Below are positions 1 through 11,141 of a stretch of DNA of 64,000 nt, piece by piece. The stretch spans positions 62,001-126,000 of the forward strand of contig JAUNDT010000005.1 in NCBI GenBank assembly GCA_030525945.1, given 5' to 3'. Below the pieces are notes generated by a model. That model was not told where the DNA came from. It worked only from the letters and a program-made list of their open reading frames with translations, and did no database searches. The translations under genes and the position numbers were made by a program. The stretch is from Coriobacteriaceae bacterium. Lineage in GTDB: Bacteria > Actinomycetota > Coriobacteriia > Coriobacteriales > Coriobacteriaceae. Every line of letters begins with the position of its first letter. Position 1 is the stretch's first letter.

Positions 1-93
1 CCTCGATATGCAGGTAGGACTCGACCTCGCCCAAACGCGCGGCGAGCGCGTCCAAATCGGACGCGCCCGCAAACGTCATCGCATCAGATGCCA

Positions 94-94
<1 letters not shown>
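1..94 (-). CDS. prfB: Peptide chain release factor 2, N-terminal fragment (cut by window edge)
   Basis: About 31 residues are visible, starting MASDAMTF and running to a YLHIE segment at the window edge. Release factor 2 recognises UGA and UAA stop codons and triggers peptide release on the ribosome. The call rests on position, since secA followed by prfB is a common bacterial order, and on the helical N-terminus with DLDALAARLGEVESYL, which resembles RF2 domain 1. Its ATG overlaps the secA stop by one base (TAATG), so translation is probably coupled. Read without a gap, the frame passes the site where many prfB genes carry an in-frame UGA and a +1 frameshift; here the codons are CTG CAT. Most of the gene lies outside the window, so the family call is good but not certain. 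Confidence 0.72.
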
Positions 95-3045
<2,951 letters not shown>

Positions 3046-3146
3046 GTGGTTCTTCCCTTTCGCGGCACGCCGGCGGCGCACAGACACAGTTAGATAGAAC
3101 TTTAGCCAATCAAAGGAGGATTCATACGCACGTTTATGCGTCTACA

Positions 3147-3182
3147 TAGAAAACGACCCCCGCATCCGATAGATGCGGGGGG
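3147..3182 (-). terminator. Rho-independent terminator after rpmE
   Basis: A 10-bp GC-rich inverted repeat (3157-3166 with 3172-3181) encloses a five-base loop. On the minus strand it is followed by GTCGTTTTC. It lies just downstream of rpmE and separates that gene from secA. Confidence 0.85.
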
Positions 3183-3218
3183 CGCGGCGCTCATATGAGC
3201 AAGAGATTGAGATGCTGA

Positions 3219-3650
3219 CTACTCAGCGGCCTCGACGGTCTCCTCGGAAGCCTCGGCAGCGGGCTCCTCGGCAGGAGCCTCAGCGGCCTTCTTGGCAGCC
3301 TCGGCAGCGGCCTTCTTCTCGTACTCAGCGGCACGCTTGGCCTTCTCGGCAGCCTTGGCCTCGCGCTGGGCGGCCTGCTTGGCAGCGGCCTCCTCGGCAG
3401 CGGCCTGCTTGGCGGCCTTCTTGGCGGCTTCGCGCTCGAGGGCGGCCTGAGCGGCGCCACCGAACTTGTCGGCGAAGCGCTGGACGCGTCCACCGGTGTC
3501 AACGAACTTCTGCTGGCCGGTGTAGAACGGGTGGCACTCGTTGCAGAGTTCGACCTGGATCTCGGACTTGGTAGAGCGGGTGGTGAACGTGTTGCCGCAG
3601 CTGCAGCGAACCGTGCACTCCACGTACTCCGGATGGATGCCAGACTTCAT
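3219..3650 (-). CDS. rpmE: 50S ribosomal protein L31 with long Ala/Lys/Glu-rich tail
   Basis: L31 lies on the central protuberance of the large subunit and bridges to the small subunit. Residues 1-70 are a normal zinc-binding (C+) L31: [19 protein letters not shown] is followed by a [10 protein letters not shown] segment, giving the cysteine ligands. Residues 75-143 form a low-complexity extension of AAKKAA and EEAAAKQAA blocks that ends in an acidic run, which roughly doubles the usual 65-75 residues. The start at 3650 is chosen over an in-frame upstream codon at 3674 because it begins the family and has AGAGGAG at good distance. The gene is monocistronic, with its own terminator and an unusual hairpin leader. 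Confidence 0.96.
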   Translation of the reverse strand: MKSGIHPEYVECTVRCSCGNTFTTRSTKSEIQVELCNECHPFYTGQQKFVDTGGRVQRFADKFGGAAQAALEREAAKKAAKQAAAEEAAAKQAAQREAKAAEKAKRAAEYEKKAAAEAAKKAAEAPAEEPAAEASEETVEAAE

Positions 3651-3674
3651 AGCAGGGCTCCTCTTTCTGGTCAC

Positions 3675-3724
3675 GCCCTGGTTACCGACCAGGGCAAAGG
3701 GGTGACTTGGTTTCCGACCAAGTC
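3675..3724 (-). promoter_or_regulatory. Tandem look-alike hairpins in the rpmE leader
   Basis: Two 21-base inverted repeats lie 29 bases apart, at 3675-3695 and 3704-3724. Each has an 8-bp stem and a 5-base loop. Read on the minus strand, the core TGGTCGGWAACCA is the same in both. The outer four pairs differ (GCCC/GGGC versus GACT/AGTC) yet still pair. That is compensatory change, which argues for a selected structure: either an RNA leader bound by a regulator (possibly L31) or a pair of DNA operators. No known riboswitch was recognised. Confidence 0.55.
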
Positions 3725-3943
3725 AAAATAGCTTGTCAACTCTACCACATGCGGAACGCCTGCGCGAGGGTGCACAAAAGGACCACGGAGCGCGTTGGCC
3801 GGACGCAGCGCCGCCGAGCGCGAGGGCGGGCGGGGAAGCTAATGCCATGCATGCACTAGGAGGACGATCGGAAATGAGACCCCGCGGACAGGGCGACAGC
3901 CCCGCCTGCAGGCAGCCGCCTGGCAACGCTCCGCTCGCGCGCC

Positions 3944-5392
3944 CTACCCCGCCTGGCAGTCACGATACCGGGCGCGACGGTCCAGCGGCACGTACTCCTG
4001 CATATCCATAACCGACGTGTAGCCCGGGCGGATAATGCGATGGGCGCAGATGAGTTCCTCCATGCGGTGCGCCGCCCACCCCGCCGTGCGGGCGACGGCG
4101 AACATGGGCGTGAACAGCGCCTCGGGGATGCCGAGCATCTTGTAGATGAACCCGGTATACAGGTCGATGTTCGCGCAGATGGGCTTGGTGGTCCCGCGCA
4201 CGTCGCGCATGACCTGAGGCGCGAGCCCCTCGATGCGCTCGATAAGCGCGAACTCATCGCCAAGCCCCTTGGCCTCGGCAAGACCGCGGGCATACATGCG
4301 GCAGAGCTCGGCGCGCGGGTCCGACAGCGTGTAAACAGCATGTCCCATGCCGTAGATGAGGCCGCTCTTATCAAAGGCCTGGCGGCGCAGGATCTTCTCC
4401 AAATACGCGGCGAGCTCATCCTCGTTCTCCCAATCGGCAACATGCGCGCGGATGTCCTCGTGCATTGCCACGACCTTCGCGTTCGCGCCGCCGTGGCGCG
4501 GCCCCTTGAGCGAGCCGATCGCCGCGGCGTAGGCGGAGTACGCATCCGTAGCGGAGCTCGACAGCACGCGGCAGGCGAACGTGGAGTTGTTGCCGCCGCC
4601 GTGCTCGGCATGAAGCATGAGCATGACGTCGAGCAGCATGGCCTCCTCGCGCGTGAACCCCTCGTCGCCGCGCAGGATCTCCAGGATGGCCTCGGCTGTG
4701 GACGACTTGGCGTCGGGAATGGGCACGGACACGTGACGGCCCTGGATGCGGGCCTGGCGCGACGTTTGGGCGATGGCGGCGATGCGCGGCAGACGGGCGA
4801 GCAGCGCCAGCGCCACGTCGACCTCGTGCTCGGGCGTGATGGCGTCGGGGTCGGCATCGAAGGCGTACAGCAAAAGCACGGCGCGCTGCAGGACGTTCAT
4901 GATGCTCGAGCTCACCGTAGTGATGGGGAACTGCTCCACGAAGTCGCCGGACAGATGCCTGAACGCGCCGAGGCGCATCCAGAAGTCCGACAGCTCGTCC
5001 TTGGTGGGAAGCTCGCCCGTGATGAGCAGGTACGCGACTTCCTCGTAGCCAAAGCGACCCTCGGCCTGGGCGTTTTTCACGAGGTCCTCGATGTTGTACC
5101 CGCGCAGCGTGAGGCGGCCCTCATCGGGCACGGCACGTCCGTTGACCACGTTGTATCCGTGCACGTCGGAGATGCGCGTGAGGCCGGCAACCACGCCGGA
5201 GCCATCGGCGTTGCGCAGCCCGCGCTTGACGTCGTGCTCTCGGAAGAGCTGCTCGTCGTAAGGCTCCGAGGGCACCTCGTTATACAGGCGCGCCGACGCC
5301 TCGTCGATGCTGCGGCTCGCCTCGTAATCGAGCACGAGGCGGCTCAGGTGATCGTCGAATCGGTAGTAGATCTTATGAGCGTCGTACGCCAT
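3944..5392 (-). CDS. gltA: Citrate synthase
   Basis: The enzyme condenses acetyl-CoA and oxaloacetate to citrate and CoA. The product is 482 residues. Family landmarks are MLHAEHGGGNNSTF with an active-site histidine, PRHGGANAKV, a second active-site histidine in YGMGHAVYTLSDPRAEL, and the catalytic aspartate region NIDLYTGFIYKMLG. The start is supported by AAGGAG seven bases upstream. The N-terminus (MAYDAHKIYYRFDDH) is somewhat longer than in short bacterial forms. No aconitase or isocitrate dehydrogenase gene is nearby, so here it probably serves glutamate synthesis or an incomplete cycle; that is inference. A GC-rich imperfect inverted repeat lies upstream at about 5431-5535. Confidence 0.95.
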   Translation of the reverse strand: MAYDAHKIYYRFDDHLSRLVLDYEASRSIDEASARLYNEVPSEPYDEQLFREHDVKRGLRNADGSGVVAGLTRISDVHGYNVVNGRAVPDEGRLTLRGYNIEDLVKNAQAEGRFGYEEVAYLLITGELPTKDELSDFWMRLGAFRHLSGDFVEQFPITTVSSSIMNVLQRAVLLLYAFDADPDAITPEHEVDVALALLARLPRIAAIAQTSRQARIQGRHVSVPIPDAKSSTAEAILEILRGDEGFTREEAMLLDVMLMLHAEHGGGNNSTFACRVLSSSATDAYSAYAAAIGSLKGPRHGGANAKVVAMHEDIRAHVADWENEDELAAYLEKILRRQAFDKSGLIYGMGHAVYTLSDPRAELCRMYARGLAEAKGLGDEFALIERIEGLAPQVMRDVRGTTKPICANIDLYTGFIYKMLGIPEALFTPMFAVARTAGWAAHRMEELICAHRIIRPGYTSVMDMQEYVPLDRRARYRDCQAG

Positions 5393-5545
5393 AGCGGGCT
5401 CCTTTTGGGCACGTGCCCCGAGTGCGGGGCGAATGGGGACGGCACGCAGCGCGACCGGCTAACGAGCGGCGCGCCTTGGGCAGCCGTGTCGCCGCGGACG
5501 ATGCGCGCGTCGCCGGCACTCGTGCCGCCGTCCCCTTCTACATAT

Positions 5546-5833
5546 CTACAGGCGATACATGAACTGGAAAACATCCTCGCGCTGCACCTCGACCGTCACG
5601 CCGAGCTCCTCGCCCGTGGCGCGAAGGGCCTCCTGCAGCTGGGTGAAATCGAGCGTGGCCGCCGAGACGTCGGCGATGAGCGTCATGGTGAAGATGTCCT
5701 CGATGATGCTCTGCGTGATGTCGCGGATATCGACGCTCGCATCGGACAGCACACGCGTCACGCCGGCGACGATGCCCGGGCGGTTCTTGCCTAAAACGGT
5801 GATGACAACGCGGTTGGAAGAGGTCTCGGCCAT
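5546..5833 (-). CDS. Small ACT-domain protein (UPF0237-like)
   Basis: A 95-residue protein that is a single ACT domain with a short tail. NRVVITVLGKNRPGIVAGV is the typical first strand and glycine-containing turn, followed by LSDASVDIRDITQSIIEDIFTMTLI. ACT domains bind small ligands, often amino acids, and act as regulatory modules; the ligand of this family is unknown. The start at 5833 has AAAGGA upstream, and a longer in-frame reading to 5944 has no support. In many bacteria this gene is followed by a UPF0210 family gene, but here the next gene is citrate synthase, so the usual partner is absent locally. Confidence 0.88.
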   Translation of the reverse strand: MAETSSNRVVITVLGKNRPGIVAGVTRVLSDASVDIRDITQSIIEDIFTMTLIADVSAATLDFTQLQEALRATGEELGVTVEVQREDVFQFMYRL

Positions 5834-5853
5834 GATGGTCCTTTCGTAAAGGC

Positions 5854-5885
5854 CGCGAGCCGTCCCTTGTTGGGACCGGCTCGCG
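5854..5885 (-). promoter_or_regulatory. Stable hairpin in the ACT gene leader
   Basis: A strong stem-loop (about 12 bp, one bulged base, AACAA loop) sits 21-52 bases before the start codon. A small CCTTT/AAAGG hairpin follows and covers part of the ribosome binding site. There is no U-run, so it is not a typical terminator of the upstream adenine deaminase gene. It could control translation or protect the transcript. Confidence 0.4.
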
Positions 5886-5959
5886 ACACTCCAGTACAGT
5901 GCAGTGTTTCCAGTGTAGCGGATTATGCCGATGCGCACGCACACTCCACGAGCGGCATG

Positions 5960-7897
5960 CTATCGAGTGAAGAAGAACGTGGTGACGTCGAACATGCCCT
6001 CGGGACGAATGCGCAGCGTAGGGATAACGGGCAGGGGCAAGAAGATCATGCCCATGATGGGATCGAGCGGCGGCTCGATACCGGCGGTGCGGGCCTCGCG
6101 CATGAACGCGTCGTGCTCGCGCGCGACCTCCTCCGCCGTCTTATCACTCATAAGGCCGCCGAGGGGAAGGTCGATCTTGGCGCGAACCTCGCCATGACGT
6201 ACCAGCACAAAGCCTCCCTGCCCTACCGCTTGCACGGCGGCGAGCATGTCGGCGGGATCGTCACCCACCACGCACACGTTATGCGAATCGTGCCCGATGG
6301 TGCTCGCAATCGCTCCGCCGGTGATGGTAAAGCCGCGCACCCACCCGCGTCCGATGTGCCTGCCCACAAGGCCCGTGCCCGCCGGCGCATCGCCGTCCGC
6401 GCCCTTTGCCTGGGCATGCACGCCGCGGCCGTGGCGCTCGATGAGCATGATGCGGCGCAAGCCCTCCGCGTCTTGCGGTCGCACCATACCCGTGACGGCA
6501 TTGCCGGCGATGACGTCGATGACGGCCTCCTCCGGCGTGAAGGCATAGCTGAACACGTCGAGCGAGAGATCAGGCAGGCGAACGGACCCACGCAGGCGGC
6601 TCTCGAGCTCAGGCACACGGGGGTTCGAGTCCGCCGGCGCGATGGCGCCCACGAAAGAGCCGTCGCGTGCGACCAGCTCGCCTTCGCTGTACACGCAATG
6701 GGGCGGCTTCGCGAACGCAAGATCGTCGAGCAGCAGCAGGTCAGCGCGCTTGCCAGGGGCAATGGCGCCACGGCGCTCGGACGCACTGGCGAACCCATGG
6801 TCGAAGCCGAAAATGTCCGCCGGGGAAAGCGTGGCCATGGACAGCGCCACGATCGGGTCGATACCCGCCTCGACCGCCATGCGGCAGGCGTTGTCGATCA
6901 TGCCGACGCCGAGCGCGTCCGACGGCGCGCGGTCGTCGGTGGCAAAGCAGCAGCGGCGCGCGAGGGCGGGGTTCGCGAGGATGATGGACGCGAGCTGTTC
7001 CAGGTCATGGCTGCAGGTGCCCTCGCGCAACATCACGTACATGCCGCGGGAGAGCTCGTCGAGCGCCTCCTCGGCACCGGTGTTCTCATGGTCGGCGATG
7101 ATGCCCGCGGCGGCGTACGCGTTGAGATCGTTGCCGAACGCCATGGGAGCATGGCCGTCAACCTGACCGGAAGCCGTGCGCGACGCCATGGCGATGCGGC
7201 GGCACGTCTCCTCGTCCGCTCCGTACACGCCGGGGAGATTCATCATCTCACCCAGGCCGAAGACTTCGTCGCCATACGACTCCATGAACGCTTCCATGTC
7301 CGCGGCGGTGATCTGAGCGCCCGCCTGCTCGTCGGGCAGGGCGGGCACACAAGAGGGCATCATGAACTTGATGGAGCCCGGCGCGCGGCGGGCGTCCTCG
7401 ATCATGAATGCCAAGCCGTCCAAGCCGCACACGTTGGCGATCTCGTGGCTGTCGGCTATCGCCGTGGTGGTGCCGCGCGCGAGCGCCATGCGCGCGTACT
7501 CGGACGGGCGGATGTTGGAGCTCTCGATATGCAAATGGCCGTCGATGAGCCCGGGTGCCAGGTAGCGGTCCTCGCAGTCGATGACGTTTTCCGCATCCCA
7601 TGCGGGCACGGAGGCATCGTCGCAGTCGCGCCCCTCGAACAGCACGGCCGCGATGCAGCCGTCCTTCACCGCGACCTGGCCACGTGCCTCCCGCAAGCGG
7701 TACACATCGACGATGCGAGCATTCGTGAATACCGTGTCCGCCGGCACACGCCCTTGCGCCGTGTTGATAAGGGCCCGCATGAGGCTGATACGCTCGCTCA
7801 TCTCATGCTGGCCCCTGCCTGCCCGTCCATTGGATGAAGCGTGCGTCAGGCGATCGGGTTGACGCCCAACCTGAGTGTTCCCAACATCGATATTCAT
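5960..7897 (-). CDS. ade: Adenine deaminase
   Basis: The enzyme converts adenine to hypoxanthine and ammonia in purine salvage. The product is 645 residues from the start at 7897, which has GGGAG upstream. It is an amidohydrolase-fold protein: a metal-binding APGLIDGHLHIESSNI segment near residue 125, a DSHEIANVCG segment, a GHAPMAFGNDLNAY segment, a CFATDDRAPSDAL segment, and a C-terminal part with SHNVCVVGDDPADM typical of AdeC-type enzymes. An inner ATG at 7801 would give 613 residues, closer to the family length, so the first 32 residues may not be translated or may be an extension. A hairpin at about 7925-7952 lies before the start; no purine riboswitch was recognised. Confidence 0.93.
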   Translation of the reverse strand: MNIDVGNTQVGRQPDRLTHASSNGRAGRGQHEMSERISLMRALINTAQGRVPADTVFTNARIVDVYRLREARGQVAVKDGCIAAVLFEGRDCDDASVPAWDAENVIDCEDRYLAPGLIDGHLHIESSNIRPSEYARMALARGTTTAIADSHEIANVCGLDGLAFMIEDARRAPGSIKFMMPSCVPALPDEQAGAQITAADMEAFMESYGDEVFGLGEMMNLPGVYGADEETCRRIAMASRTASGQVDGHAPMAFGNDLNAYAAAGIIADHENTGAEEALDELSRGMYVMLREGTCSHDLEQLASIILANPALARRCCFATDDRAPSDALGVGMIDNACRMAVEAGIDPIVALSMATLSPADIFGFDHGFASASERRGAIAPGKRADLLLLDDLAFAKPPHCVYSEGELVARDGSFVGAIAPADSNPRVPELESRLRGSVRLPDLSLDVFSYAFTPEEAVIDVIAGNAVTGMVRPQDAEGLRRIMLIERHGRGVHAQAKGADGDAPAGTGLVGRHIGRGWVRGFTITGGAIASTIGHDSHNVCVVGDDPADMLAAVQAVGQGGFVLVRHGEVRAKIDLPLGGLMSDKTAEEVAREHDAFMREARTAGIEPPLDPIMGMIFLPLPVIPTLRIRPEGMFDVTTFFFTR

Positions 7898-8046
7898 GGT
7901 GTTCTCCCTTGGCTCGCACCGCTGTTGCAAAGATGGTACCCACCATTGCATAAGACAACACGGTAGGCTCCAATATGCCACCGGGAGGTGGGCAGAACGG
8001 CATCAGCCCGAAACGCCGATCGACGTTGGACGCACCCCCTCAGCAA

Positions 8047-9054
8047 TCAAGCCCGGTCAATTGGCGGCAAGACCACGCGCCAAAGCGCAGAACGACGGGC
8101 GTAAAAATCCCGGTCTCGAACGCGGATGCGCAGCCCCAATGAACGGGCAATGCCCTGCGCCAACCGATCAAAAAGATCGACGCTGCTCAAGTCTTTGAAA
8201 CGAGCGACAAACAGGTTCATGCCCGAAGCAACAACCAAATTCCGCCTGCGATCATCCGCCTCCGCATCGGCATGCCAGGCTTTTCCTTGGTACTCGACAC
8301 CAACGCCCTTGTCTTTCCACCCCAAGTCCACCCAACGGTCCCCGGTCGATGTCGCGATATGGCAGTTCAGCTTGCCCGGAGGCAACCCCATACCACCGAC
8401 CCGACGCGGACCCGTGAGCTGCAGCGCCATCGCGGTCTCCATGGGAGAATGGGAGCCATCGTGAACTAAAGACAGCGCTCGCCGAGCGAGGCCCGTGCCC
8501 TTTCGATTGCCGTGCCTGTTCAAGAACCGATCGACTTGGGCAACCGAGGTAAGCGGTTGCGTGGTGTTGCGAAACCCCTTCGGGTCGTTGGGGTCAAGCA
8601 GGTACGTGCCGCACAGCTCGTAGCCAATGAGGGCGAGCGTCACCTCGTCGACCCACGGAAAACGGCAATACGCACCGCTCCAGTTTTGCCCGCTGCACTC
8701 GGTACCCGCCCGCGCCATTTCCGCAGCGATCTGCACAAAACACAGCTCCGGACGAGGACACAGAACACCGTTGTTCAGACGTATCAGAGAGCGAGGCGGA
8801 AGCGGAGCGGCGCAGACATGACGCTTCACCAGTCCTCCGGAGCTCGCATGCCTGTCGCTGTCCACGAGCAGGTGAAACGGCTCCTTATGCACCCCGAGAA
8901 GCGAAAGCGCATCCTCCGATTCCCGATACCCAGGAATCAGGCATCCCGCCAAGGAAGAGGTGCGTGGCAGGTCGGGTAGCGTTGGCACCTGGAGTTCCCA
9001 TCTCCGATACAGCTCGAGGGCCGTGGTGCTATGTAGGCATATCATGCGTTCCAT
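8047..9054 (-). CDS. Uncharacterised protein, nuclease-like C-terminus (family A, copy 1)
   Basis: Function not known. About 335 residues. The middle holds GYELCGTYLL and GSHSPMETAMALQL. The C-terminus holds WVDLGWKDKGVGVEYQGK followed by a histidine, which looks like the D...ExQ/K core of PD-(D/E)XK or DUF559/Vsr-type nuclease folds. A second gene of the same family lies at 56451-57521 and shares these segments. The start is uncertain: ATGs at 9054 and 9045 both lack a clear ribosome binding site, and 9054 was chosen because the copies align from there. The gene stands alone on the minus strand, with a repeat array upstream. A role in DNA cleavage, antitoxin function or defence is possible but not shown. 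Confidence 0.6.
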   Translation of the reverse strand: MERMICLHSTTALELYRRWELQVPTLPDLPRTSSLAGCLIPGYRESEDALSLLGVHKEPFHLLVDSDRHASSGGLVKRHVCAAPLPPRSLIRLNNGVLCPRPELCFVQIAAEMARAGTECSGQNWSGAYCRFPWVDEVTLALIGYELCGTYLLDPNDPKGFRNTTQPLTSVAQVDRFLNRHGNRKGTGLARRALSLVHDGSHSPMETAMALQLTGPRRVGGMGLPPGKLNCHIATSTGDRWVDLGWKDKGVGVEYQGKAWHADAEADDRRRNLVVASGMNLFVARFKDLSSVDLFDRLAQGIARSLGLRIRVRDRDFYARRSALWRVVLPPIDRA

Positions 9055-9281
9055 GTGTTTTACGCTACCAGCGTTGTGACGGGCAAACGCTGACGAATTA
9101 AAAACAAACCACTGGTCACAGGGCGTTTCCTGTCGCAAATCTGACCCCGCTGATAATCGGGCCTGTTTTTATGAACGCCCGTTCACACGTGTGCTCGTTT
9201 TATAAAGTGGTCTCTTTTCCCGTGGCTGAAAGGCCCCAAAACACGGTTGGGCGGGCCGGAAAAGATAGCAAAACGACGTGA

Positions 9282-9520
9282 TGGTCAAATACCCATACGA
9301 CTGGGCCTCCCCACGGGTGCCATCGGCCTAAAAAATGCGAGCCTTGGTCAAATCACCCCGTGACTGGGCGGATTGAGCGGGCCGCAAGCGAGGAAAACCA
9401 CACCCTGAGACGGCAAACACGCCCAGTCATAGACCGATTTGACCAATCTCCCCATTATTCAGGTCTCTATAACTCCCGGGCGGCAGCCCCAAAGACCCAG
9501 TCGTGGGGTGATTTGACCAA
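9282..9520. repeat. Four-copy inverted repeat array
   Basis: A unit of about 25 bases with the pattern TGGTCAAAT-N8/9-GACTGGGC occurs twice on the plus strand (from 9282 and 9345) and twice on the minus strand (ending 9445 and 9519). The array is therefore symmetrical, and the outer pair and inner pair can each base-pair. Unit starts are 63 bp apart on the left and unit ends 74 bp apart on the right, close to whole helical turns. Its function is unknown. Confidence 0.7.
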
Positions 9521-9548
9521 ACCGGCTAGTTTTTGCATGCAGCGCATG

Positions 9549-9581
9549 AAAAAACCGATCGGCGGAACGCCGATCGGTTTT
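9549..9581 (-). terminator. Rho-independent terminator after tyrS
   Basis: A 14-bp stem (AAAACCGATCGGCG with its complement) encloses a GAA loop. Read on the minus strand it ends in a run of T. It lies downstream of tyrS, and the A/T flanks on both sides could let it act in both directions. Confidence 0.85.
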
Positions 9582-9704
9582 CCAGGTCATGACTTCCGCG
9601 AGGCCAGGCTCAAACGAACTGCACTTGGCAGCATTGCACGTGGCGGCACTGCGCACAGCCTCATTGCGCGCAGCTGCATTGCGCGCGCGGCTGCTTATGC
9701 GCGG

Positions 9705-10919
9705 CTATGCCAGGCGGGCGAAGTGGCGCTTGCCGACCTGCAGGACCGTACCGGGAACGAGGGCCGTGGGGTCCACGTTGTACGTCTTGGGCGCAACCGG
9801 CTCGCCGTTGAGCTTGACGCCGCCGCCGTCGATGTCGCGACGGGCCTGGCCGGCGCTCGGAACCAAGCCGGCGGCCTGCAGCACGGCGGGCAGGTACACG
9901 AGACCCTCGTCGTTGACGGAGATCTCAACGGAGACCTCGGGCATGTCGGTGGGCATGTCGCGGTTCTTGTGCACGCGGTCAAACTCGGCCTCGGCCTCCA
10001 CGGCGGCCTCGGCGCTATGGTAGGTCGTCACCAAATCGCGGCCGAGCGCGCGCTTAAGCTCGTAGGGGTTCGCGGTGCCGTCGGCCAGCGCGGCGTCGAT
10101 CTTGTCGACCTCCGCCGGGTCCAGCGAGCTCGCCAGGCGGTAGTACTTGCCGATCATCTCGTCGGGGATGGACATGGTCTTGCCGAACATATCCGCCGGA
10201 GCGTCGGTCAGGCCGATGTAGTTGCCGTAGGACTTGGACATCTTGCGCGTGCCGTCGGTACCCTCGAGCAGCGGCATGGTGAGCGCGATCTGCGGCTCCA
10301 TGCCCGACTTCTCCATAAGCTCTCGACCGGCGAGCAGGTTGAACAGCTGGTCATTGCCGCCCATCTCCACGTCAGCCTCGATCTTAACGGAGTCGTACGC
10401 CTGCATGATGGGGTACAAAAACTCGTGCAGCGCGATGGGCGTCTGGGACTGGTAGCGCTTGGTGAAGTCGTCGCGCTCGAGGATGCGCGCCACGGTGAAC
10501 TTGGACGCGATGGACAGCAGCTCCGCCAAGCCCATGGGGAACATCCAGTCGCCGTTATGCACGATGGTGGTCTTCTCGGGATCGAGGATCTTCATGGCCT
10601 GCGCCACGTAGGTGGCGGCGTTGGCCTCGACCTCCTCCTGGGAGAGCTGCGGGCGCGTGGAGTTCTTGCCGGACGGGTCGCCGATGGTGGCGGTGCCGTT
10701 GCCGATAATGAGGGTCACGCGGTGGCCGAGGTCCTGGAACTGGCGCATTTTGCGCAGCGGAACGGCATGGCCCAGGTGCAGGTCCGGGCTGGTGGGATCG
10801 ACACCGAGCTTGATGTTGAGCGGAACGCCGCGCTCGAGCTTCTTGCGCAAGTCGGCCTCGGGCACGATCTTGGCCGCGCCGGAGGTGATGATGCGCATCT
10901 GTTCATCGACAGGCAACAT
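9705..10919 (-). CDS. tyrS: Tyrosine-tRNA ligase
   Basis: The enzyme charges tRNA(Tyr) with tyrosine. The product is 404 residues. The class I signature appears as LHLGHAVPL near residue 47 and as KMSKS near 226. IGDPSGKNSTRP and a C-terminal S4-like RNA-binding segment (ARRDIDGGGVKLNGEPV) are present. The sequence resembles the TyrZ-like form of bacterial TyrRS. The start at 10919 is preferred to an in-frame GTG at 10928 because AGAAAGG lies eight bases upstream of the former and touches the latter. No T-box antiterminator was found in the 220 bases upstream. Confidence 0.96.
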   Translation of the reverse strand: MLPVDEQMRIITSGAAKIVPEADLRKKLERGVPLNIKLGVDPTSPDLHLGHAVPLRKMRQFQDLGHRVTLIIGNGTATIGDPSGKNSTRPQLSQEEVEANAATYVAQAMKILDPEKTTIVHNGDWMFPMGLAELLSIASKFTVARILERDDFTKRYQSQTPIALHEFLYPIMQAYDSVKIEADVEMGGNDQLFNLLAGRELMEKSGMEPQIALTMPLLEGTDGTRKMSKSYGNYIGLTDAPADMFGKTMSIPDEMIGKYYRLASSLDPAEVDKIDAALADGTANPYELKRALGRDLVTTYHSAEAAVEAEAEFDRVHKNRDMPTDMPEVSVEISVNDEGLVYLPAVLQAAGLVPSAGQARRDIDGGGVKLNGEPVAPKTYNVDPTALVPGTVLQVGKRHFARLA

Positions 10920-11056
10920 AAGGTGCACCTTTCTGCAAGGTCATAGCACCCTCGCCACATCTTGGCGCCCTCGGCGCGGACGGGCGGTGCTGGGAAACGA
11001 CATGTAGTCATTAGTTTAGCCGAGTTCCGTGCGCGCCGCAGCGTCTTTTCTGCAAC

Positions 11057-11093
11057 GAAAGGCGGGTGTGGGCCACCGCCTCACACCCGCCTT
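11057..11093 (-). terminator. Terminator after the glycoside hydrolase gene
   Basis: A 12-bp stem (AAGGCGGGTGTG and its complement) has an 11-base loop and is followed on the minus strand by TTTCGTT. It lies 50 bases beyond the stop codon of the surface hydrolase. Confidence 0.75.
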
Positions 11094-11141
11094 CTCACTG
11101 CGCGGGATCCCCCGCTGGGCTATCGCACCGAAGCTCGGAGC

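Larger units (their letters stand above)
9055..9704. other. Gene-free region holding an inverted-repeat array and tyrS terminator
   Basis: No convincing coding frame is seen over these 650 bases. The region holds the four-copy array at 9282-9520, the terminator at 9549-9581 and, at about 9610-9700, short repeats of the GCATTGCGCG type. An open frame crosses it on the plus strand, but it is not supported by a ribosome binding site or a recognisable product. Confidence 0.6.

Noticed and set aside
5431-5535. GC-rich inverted repeat between gltA and the ACT gene as a fourth palindromic element
   Set aside because: The arms pair only with bulges and the shared core (GGAGRR...AGT...YYCTCC) is absent; it could be a weak terminator of the ACT gene.
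6610-6650. tRNA-like GGTTCGAGTCC sequence
   Set aside because: It lies inside the adenine deaminase coding sequence and no acceptor or anticodon stems can be formed around it.
10920-11056. T-box leader of tyrS
   Set aside because: No AGGGTGGNACCGCG-type antiterminator was found, only short GC stems.
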